From Nitrospirae bacterium RBG_13_39_12 (GTDB lineage: Bacteria > Nitrospirota > Thermodesulfovibrionia > Thermodesulfovibrionales > SM23-35), in NCBI GenBank assembly GCA_001805125.1, contig MHEF01000033.1, positions 5,152-15,624 on the forward strand: a DNA stretch of 10,473 nt, written 5' to 3'. Shown here one piece after another: positions 6,638 to 10,473 of this stretch; within the stretch, counting starts at the first letter, position 1, and each line of letters begins with the position of its first letter. The notes beneath the pieces were generated by a model. That model was not told the DNA's origin. It worked only from the letters and a program-made list of their open reading frames with translations, and did no database searches. The position numbers and the translations under genes were made by a program.

Positions 6638-6947
6638 TATTAACTCCTTAATTATATTATCTGTACGTAGAATGTCTTGTTAAATTACAAAATTAGTATA
6701 CGGATCTTATTATACAAAAAATATATTTTAAAATTCCTTTAATGTATAAATAATATTTAATATCTATAAGCACTTCGACAATAATAATTTGTTATCTTAT
6801 CTAAAATTGTTTTATTGAATTATGCTGAAGACAAGTAATTTTCTGCTTACTTTAAATCTAAAATAACATGAATATCTTTCAATATTAAATCAAGATAAAA
6901 ATAATTATGCCAAAGTGACTTTCTAAAAATCTTGATAGGAAAAGACA
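6638..6947. other. Divergent spacer between the receiver operon and miaB
   Basis: About 310 bp of very AT-rich DNA without a recognised gene. A perfect TATAAT on the minus strand (6714-6709), about 75 bp before the receiver start, is the best candidate -10 for the signalling operon; the matching -35 is poor (GGAATT at 17 bp). Toward miaB there is an inverted repeat (6889-6896 with 6929-6936), described separately. No convincing plus-strand promoter for miaB could be chosen. No terminator is expected, as both flanking units start here. Confidence 0.4.
6889..6936 (+). repeat. 8-bp inverted repeat next to the leader ribosome-binding site
   Basis: ATCAAGAT (6889-6896) and ATCTTGAT (6929-6936) are perfect inverted copies with a 32-nt loop. 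The right arm abuts AGGA (6937-6940), which is well placed for the short leader ORF at 6948. If it forms in mRNA, the hairpin could affect ribosome access. The pairing is weak (mostly A-U) and may be chance. Confidence 0.3.
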
Positions 6948-6971
6948 ATGCGTGGTACAGTTCTAATATGA
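6948..6971 (+). CDS. Possible 7-codon leader ORF overlapping the miaB start
   Basis: ATG at 6948 opens a frame reading M-R-G-T-V-L-I and then TGA (6969-6971), which overlaps the miaB ATG (6968-6970) as ATGA. AGGA (6937-6940) sits seven bases before this ATG, whereas miaB itself has no clear SD. Ribosomes could therefore initiate here and re-initiate at miaB. The arrangement is seen directly; translation of the leader is inference. Confidence 0.35.
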   Translation: MRGTVLI

Positions 6972-8263
6972 GTAAAAAGGTTTACCTGAAGACGTGGGGA
7001 TGTCAGATGAATGTGCACGACTCCGAGAAAATGCTTGGTATTCTGAAAGAGGAAGGATATTCTCAATCTGATAATCCATTTCATGCTGATCTTATTATTT
7101 TAAATACATGCAGCATAAGAGAGAAGGCTGAAAGGAAGTTTTACAGCGAGCTCGGAAGGATTAAAGCATACAAGAATAAAAGGCCTGATATAAATATTGC
7201 AGTTGCTGGTTGCATTGCACAAAAAGAAGGTAGAGCCATTTTTAAAAAAGCTAGTTATGTTGATTTTATTTTTGGCCCCCAGAATATTCATATACTTAAA
7301 GATTTTGTATCCGGTACAAACCTACATATTTCTACAGAAGAAAACCCTAGGATAGCAGAAACCGACCTTCCTGTAAAAAGAGCCGATAGTATAAAAGCAT
7401 GGATTACGATAATGTATGGGTGCAATAATTTCTGTAGTTACTGTATAGTCCCTTACACTAGGGGTAGAGAGAGATCAAGGCCAAGCAAAAATATCTTATC
7501 TGAAGCAGAAGAACTTGCAAGTAAAGGTTATAAAGAAATAACTCTACTTGGACAAAATGTTAATTCTTATAAATATGATACAGATTTCCCAGGACTTTTA
7601 AGAAAACTAAACAGGGTAGGGGGACTCGAAAGAATAAGGTTTATTACATCACATCCAAAAGATCTTTCAGATGAACTTATAGATGCGATTTTCGGATTAC
7701 CAAAGGTATGTGAGCATATTCATCTTCCGATACAGTCTGGATCAGACAATATACTGAGACTTATGAGAAGAGGATATACTTATGCTGATTACATAAAAAA
7801 AGTTTCAAGATTGAGAGAAAAAGTTCCGGGTATAGCGATTACCTCTGATGTAATAACCGGATTCCCTGGAGAAAGTCATGCCGACCATGTACTTACTTTA
7901 AAAGCAATTAAGGAGATTGAATTTGATGGATTATTTGCCTTTAAATTCTCGAAAAGACCCGGAACAAAAACTTTTGATATGGAAGGGTGTCTTAATGAAA
8001 AAATAAAATCTGAGAGATTAAGTGAAATTTTAAGTATACAGGATAGAATAACAAGCAGAAAAAACAGGTTACTAGAGGGTACTAAGCAGGAAATAATGAT
8101 AGGAGGCTATAGCGATACAGATAAAGAAAAATTAACTGGGAGAACAAGGACAAATAAAATAGTAAATGTTCCAAAATTTAAAATAGAAAGGGGCTCTTTA
8201 ATTATTGTTGAAATAACAAAAGGTAAACAGCATTCTCTTGAAGCAATTAGTTTAGAAAAATGA
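6968..8263 (+). CDS. miaB: tRNA-2-methylthio-N6-dimethylallyladenosine synthase MiaB
   Basis: A radical-SAM methylthiotransferase that converts i6A37 to ms2i6A37 in tRNAs reading UNN codons, using SAM and two [4Fe-4S] clusters. With the start at 6968 the protein has 431 residues. N-terminal cluster cysteines are C12 (TWGCQMN), C48 (NTCSIREKAE) and C82 (AGCIAQ). The radical-SAM CxxxCxxC is C152/C156/C159 (GCNNFCSYCIVPYTRGRE). A TRAM RNA-binding domain follows from about 367. A TTG 12 codons upstream (6932) is in frame but has no SD; the ATG gives the family-typical MSKKVYLKTWGCQMN. The TGA overlaps the mtaB ATG by four bases. No miaA (the i6A maker) is in the window. Very secure: the GCQMN and SIREKAE motifs separate MiaB from RimO and MtaB. 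Confidence 0.97.
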   Translation: MSKKVYLKTWGCQMNVHDSEKMLGILKEEGYSQSDNPFHADLIILNTCSIREKAERKFYSELGRIKAYKNKRPDINIAVAGCIAQKEGRAIFKKASYVDFIFGPQNIHILKDFVSGTNLHISTEENPRIAETDLPVKRADSIKAWITIMYGCNNFCSYCIVPYTRGRERSRPSKNILSEAEELASKGYKEITLLGQNVNSYKYDTDFPGLLRKLNRVGGLERIRFITSHPKDLSDELIDAIFGLPKVCEHIHLPIQSGSDNILRLMRRGYTYADYIKKVSRLREKVPGIAITSDVITGFPGESHADHVLTLKAIKEIEFDGLFAFKFSKRPGTKTFDMEGCLNEKIKSERLSEILSIQDRITSRKNRLLEGTKQEIMIGGYSDTDKEKLTGRTRTNKIVNVPKFKIERGSLIIVEITKGKQHSLEAISLEK

Positions 8264-9504
8264 AAGTTTCAATACTCACACTTGGTTGCAAGGTAAACCA
8301 GTCAGAGAGCATGATCATAGAGGGAAATTTGATAAAACACGGCTGCTCTATCGTAGGTATATCAGAATATCCCGATTACTGTATTATAAATACTTGTACA
8401 GTAACAAAAAAAAGTGATTATCAGTCAAGGCAGCTTATAAGGAAGGCTATAAGGACTGGATCTAAGGTTATTGTAACTGGTTGTTATGCTCAGTTAAAGC
8501 CTGAAGATATACAAGATATAAAAGGAGTAACCAGGATAGTTTATAACAACAATAAATATAGTATTATCAATATATTAACAGGTATACAATCAAGTTATAC
8601 TTATACTTATACTTATACTAGTAAATCAAGGCCTTATATTAAAGTTCAAGATGGATGTAATTTTTCATGTACTTATTGTGTTGTACCGTTAGCACGCGGA
8701 AAATCGAAAAGTACCAACATTTCTGAAGTAATAAACCAGGCTATAGAATTTGAGTCATTAGGATATAAAGAAATTGTACTTACCGGTATTCATCTTGGTT
8801 CATACGGTAAGGATTTAAAAAACAATACAAATCTGTCAAAACTTATTAAAGAGCTTTTAAATAAAACTAGAATTCCACGGATCAGATTAAGTTCCTTAGA
8901 AATTAAAGAAATAAATGATGAAATAATAGAATTAATACAAGATAAACGTATATGTAGACATCTACATCTTCCTCTTCAAAGCGGTGATGACAGAATATTA
9001 AATTATATGAATAGAATGTATAACACAAAAGAATATGAAAAAACTGTAAATAATATATACAAGAAACTATCAGATATAGCTATTGGGGCTGATGTTATAG
9101 TAGGTTTTCCAGGTGAGAGTAAAAAGGAATTTTTAAATACTAAAAACTTAATCAATAGCCTTCCTTTTTCATACTTGCATTTATTTCCATTCTCATCAAG
9201 ACCAAACACAATTGCATCCAAAATGAAAGAGCAGAACTCACCATATGTAAAGCGAGAAAGGTTAAGTGAGCTCAATGCCATAAATATAAAGAAAAAGATG
9301 ACTTATATGTCAGCACAAAAAGGGAAAACCGTTGATATTATTATAGAGGAACGTCTTGATAATGATGTATCCGTTGGTACATCAAGTAATTACCTTAAAG
9401 TAGAGATACCTTCAAAAACATATGACAAGGGATCCCTTGTGTATGTAAGGATTAGAGATGTAGAAGAAAACAAGGTTAAAGGAGAACCAATAGATAAATT
9501 GTAA
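8260..9504 (+). CDS. mtaB: tRNA t6A37 methylthiotransferase MtaB
   Basis: The second radical-SAM methylthiotransferase in the operon, 414 residues, predicted to convert t6A37 to ms2t6A37 in tRNAs reading ANN codons. The N-terminal LTLGCKVNQSES is the MtaB-type signature. Cluster cysteines are C10, C46 (NTCTVTKKSD) and C75 (TGCYAQ); the radical-SAM motif is C133/C137/C140 (DGCNFSCTYCVVPLARGKSKS). A C-terminal TRAM-like region spans about 347-411. The ATG overlaps the miaB stop by ATGA, so the two are translationally coupled. The linker between the N-terminal domain and the radical-SAM core carries a Tyr-Thr repeat encoded by a perfect hexanucleotide tandem (residues 113-120). No GC-rich terminator follows the stop. 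Confidence 0.95.
   Translation: MKVSILTLGCKVNQSESMIIEGNLIKHGCSIVGISEYPDYCIINTCTVTKKSDYQSRQLIRKAIRTGSKVIVTGCYAQLKPEDIQDIKGVTRIVYNNNKYSIINILTGIQSSYTYTYTYTSKSRPYIKVQDGCNFSCTYCVVPLARGKSKSTNISEVINQAIEFESLGYKEIVLTGIHLGSYGKDLKNNTNLSKLIKELLNKTRIPRIRLSSLEIKEINDEIIELIQDKRICRHLHLPLQSGDDRILNYMNRMYNTKEYEKTVNNIYKKLSDIAIGADVIVGFPGESKKEFLNTKNLINSLPFSYLHLFPFSSRPNTIASKMKEQNSPYVKRERLSELNAINIKKKMTYMSAQKGKTVDIIIEERLDNDVSVGTSSNYLKVEIPSKTYDKGSLVYVRIRDVEENKVKGEPIDKL
8596..8619 (+). repeat. Tandem hexanucleotide (TATACT)4 in mtaB
   Basis: Four exact copies of TATACT in frame encode Tyr-Thr four times (residues 113-120 of MtaB). The repeat lies in the linker just before the radical-SAM domain. A change of copy number would add or remove Tyr-Thr without shifting the frame, so the linker could vary in length between strains. 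Confidence 0.9.
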
Positions 9505-9511
9505 CATGTTA
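9502..9511. repeat. 10-bp perfect palindrome over the mtaB stop
   Basis: TAACATGTTA is fully self-complementary and includes the mtaB TAA. No T-run follows, so it is not an intrinsic terminator. A 10-bp palindrome in AT-rich DNA can be chance. Confidence 0.4.
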
Positions 9512-9714
9512 TTTATTCTGAATTATTTCAATGCACAAAACATAATCATAGTAGTTTAACCCAGTATTTATCAGATGTATGAGTTAGAATCAACAGTAGT
9601 TAATAACAAAATACTAACACAAATTGTTAATAAGTAATGTCCGATAAGATATATTATGTTAAATGTAAACTGGATACCGAGAAATAGAATAATAAAAATC
9701 TTTTGGAGGTTTTT
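9512..9714. other. Spacer between mtaB and the small-gene cassette
   Basis: About 200 bp of AT-rich DNA without a gene. GTTAATAA occurs twice as a direct repeat (9599-9606 and 9626-9633). Possible promoter elements (TTGTTA at 9624-9629 with TAAGAT at 9645-9650 or TATTAT at 9652-9657) have poor spacing. No terminator for mtaB was found. It ends with a strong SD, GGAGG (9705-9709), for the next gene. Confidence 0.35.
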
Positions 9715-10104
9715 ATGTGTAAGGCCCGGTATTCGTTCGAAAAAGTTGATGATTACTATGAGTTCTACGATTTTGGTGTCTTTCAATTAAGGTTTAAAAG
9801 AGGTTACTTCCGCGACGCTTTTGAGTTGTATGCTTCTGAAAATGGCCGTTCTTCCAACTGGATAGGTTCAATGCTAAAAATCTTGTGTGAAAAGTTTCCT
9901 ATGCCCTACCCTGTTTCAAAAAGAAACGATGCGGAGAGGTTTGTAACAAGGTATGGAGATGAAGCTGGTGTAGAAAAACTTAGGTCATTGGGGTTTAAGG
10001 TAGGCATAAAAACAGATTTCCCGGTTTATGAGCTTGTAGAGATAATGAAAAAAAGAGGCTACGAAGTAGAAGACTTGGTTTTGAGTAATTTAAAAGTGAA
10101 ATAA
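9715..10104 (+). CDS. Unrecognised protein, 129 residues
   Basis: I do not recognise a family. The protein starts MCKARYSFEKVDDYYEFYDF and is rich in aromatics at the N-terminus (FEKVDDYYEFYDFGVF). The middle (FELYASENGRSSNWIGSMLKILCEKF, about 36-61) could form a helical section, and the C-terminal third has alternating strand/helix character (KLRSLGFKVGIKTDFPVYELVEIMKKRGYEVEDL). No signal peptide, membrane segment or metal motif; only two cysteines (C2, C58). The ATG at 9715 follows GGAGG (9705-9709) at five bases, so this start is preferred over a TTG four codons upstream that overlaps the SD itself. It heads a run of three close-packed small genes; its stop overlaps the next start as TAATG. 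Soluble and probably expressed; function unknown, possibly an accessory or mobile-element gene. Confidence 0.8.
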   Translation: MCKARYSFEKVDDYYEFYDFGVFQLRFKRGYFRDAFELYASENGRSSNWIGSMLKILCEKFPMPYPVSKRNDAERFVTRYGDEAGVEKLRSLGFKVGIKTDFPVYELVEIMKKRGYEVEDLVLSNLKVK

Positions 10105-10283
10105 TGGAAAGAAGCGGTTTTATAGATACAAGCAAAAAGAACTGGAACGATAGTCCATCTGAGAACGAGTTTTATCAACTGCGACTATTTGGCGGAGTAA
10201 AAATCAAGAAAAATTATAGAGAAAACAAAAAAAAGCCTTTAACGATAAAAAAAGAAAAGATATCAGAAGAATGGCCTTGGTAG
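10104..10283 (+). CDS. Unrecognised small basic protein, 59 residues
   Basis: A short ORF from ATG at 10104 to TAG at 10281-10283. It overlaps the stop of the preceding gene by one base (TAATG), which points to translational coupling; no good SD of its own is seen. The product is basic, with 11 lysines and 3 arginines. It has a polar N-terminal part, a central EFYQLRLFGGVKIKK stretch and a C-terminus ending Glu-Glu-Trp-Pro-Trp. No known domain was recognised. Position, overlap and the following SD support a real gene despite its size. Confidence 0.65.
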   Translation: MERSGFIDTSKKNWNDSPSENEFYQLRLFGGVKIKKNYRENKKKPLTIKKEKISEEWPW

Positions 10284-10304
10284 ATGGAGGTAGGAAAAAG
10301 AAAA

Positions 10305-10473
10305 ATGAATACGTATGAAAAAAATATAGTGTATAGAATTATCGAAGATTTTTTTAAGAGGTATGGCTATTTTTGTAATTGGAAGTTTCTAACTTTTGAT
10401 CAGATAGCTTGGCTTGAACTTAGTGCTAATAAGAAAAATATAAGTTTAGAACAGTTAAAGGAAGTGTGGTGCA
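10305..10473 (+). CDS. Unrecognised protein, 5' part only (cut by window edge)
   Basis: 56 codons are visible and the frame is still open at the window end. The start at 10305 is preferred because AGGA (10292-10295) is nine bases upstream; an in-frame ATG at 10284, directly after the previous stop, lacks an SD. The visible part is helical and aromatic-rich (YRIIEDFFKRYGYF, then TFDQIAWLELS), with no signal peptide. Third gene of the small cassette. Function cannot be given from this fragment. Confidence 0.65.
   Translation, partial: MNTYEKNIVYRIIEDFFKRYGYFCNWKFLTFDQIAWLELSANKKNISLEQLKEVWC

Noticed and set aside
6932..6967. TTG at 6932 as the miaB start
   Set aside because: No SD precedes it and it adds 12 residues not typical of MiaB; the ATG at 6968 gives the family-typical N-terminus.
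9003..9281. Minus-strand open frame of 92 codons inside mtaB
   Set aside because: It lies opposite conserved MtaB sequence, shows no domain, and has the composition of an antisense shadow.
9571..9786. Minus-strand open frame across the mtaB-cassette spacer
   Set aside because: It overlaps the well-initiated gene at 9715 and has no SD or recognisable domain; hydrophobic content reflects AT-rich codons.

Overview
The window is AT-rich, with spacers at roughly 15-25% GC and genes somewhat higher. It looks like the chromosome of a free-living, environmentally responsive bacterium. The mix of PAS hybrid kinase, CheC-like phosphatase, Crp/Fnr regulator, Usp protein and the MiaB/MtaB pair would suit an anaerobic, deep-branching Gram-negative such as a member of Nitrospirota or Desulfobacterota. 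That placement is an impression from the proteins, not something the sequence proves.

Layout. (1) 1-1661, minus: 5' two-thirds of secA, running off the left edge. (2) 1662-2089: a divergent, very AT-rich control region holding a compact secA promoter, a perfect 20-bp interrupted palindrome and a set of nested inverted repeats that could fold as a structured 5' leader for the next gene. (3) 2090-2545, plus: a single-domain universal stress protein. (4) 2624-3316, minus: a Crp/Fnr-family regulator, convergent with usp and apparently using a terminator whose T-tract overlaps the usp stop codon. (5) 3602-6637, minus: a signalling operon read as CheY-like receiver, then CheC-like phosphatase (broken by a one-base frameshift), then PAS-PAS-HisKA-HATPase-REC hybrid kinase. 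A 285-bp spacer with an unexplained GC-rich island separates it from the Crp/Fnr gene. (6) 6638-6967: a second divergent spacer. (7) 6968-9504, plus: miaB and mtaB, two radical-SAM tRNA methylthiotransferases overlapping by ATGA, preceded by a possible 7-codon leader ORF that also overlaps the miaB start by ATGA. (8) 9715-10473, plus: three tightly packed small genes of unknown function, the last cut by the window edge.

How the genes work together. The minus-strand operon reads as a complete phosphorelay: a kinase with its own receiver, a free-standing receiver and a CheC-type phosphatase to reset it. The output is not obvious; the Crp/Fnr gene downstream is a candidate transcriptional output only by position. 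The miaB-mtaB pair would 2-methylthiolate i6A37 and t6A37 respectively, so the two ms2 modifications next to the tRNA anticodon are made from one transcript. Most worth checking are the cheC frameshift at CCC-TCC-TGA-C, the possible usp leader RNA, the secA/usp palindrome, the miaB leader ORF with its adjacent hairpin, and the unidentified three-gene cassette at the right end.
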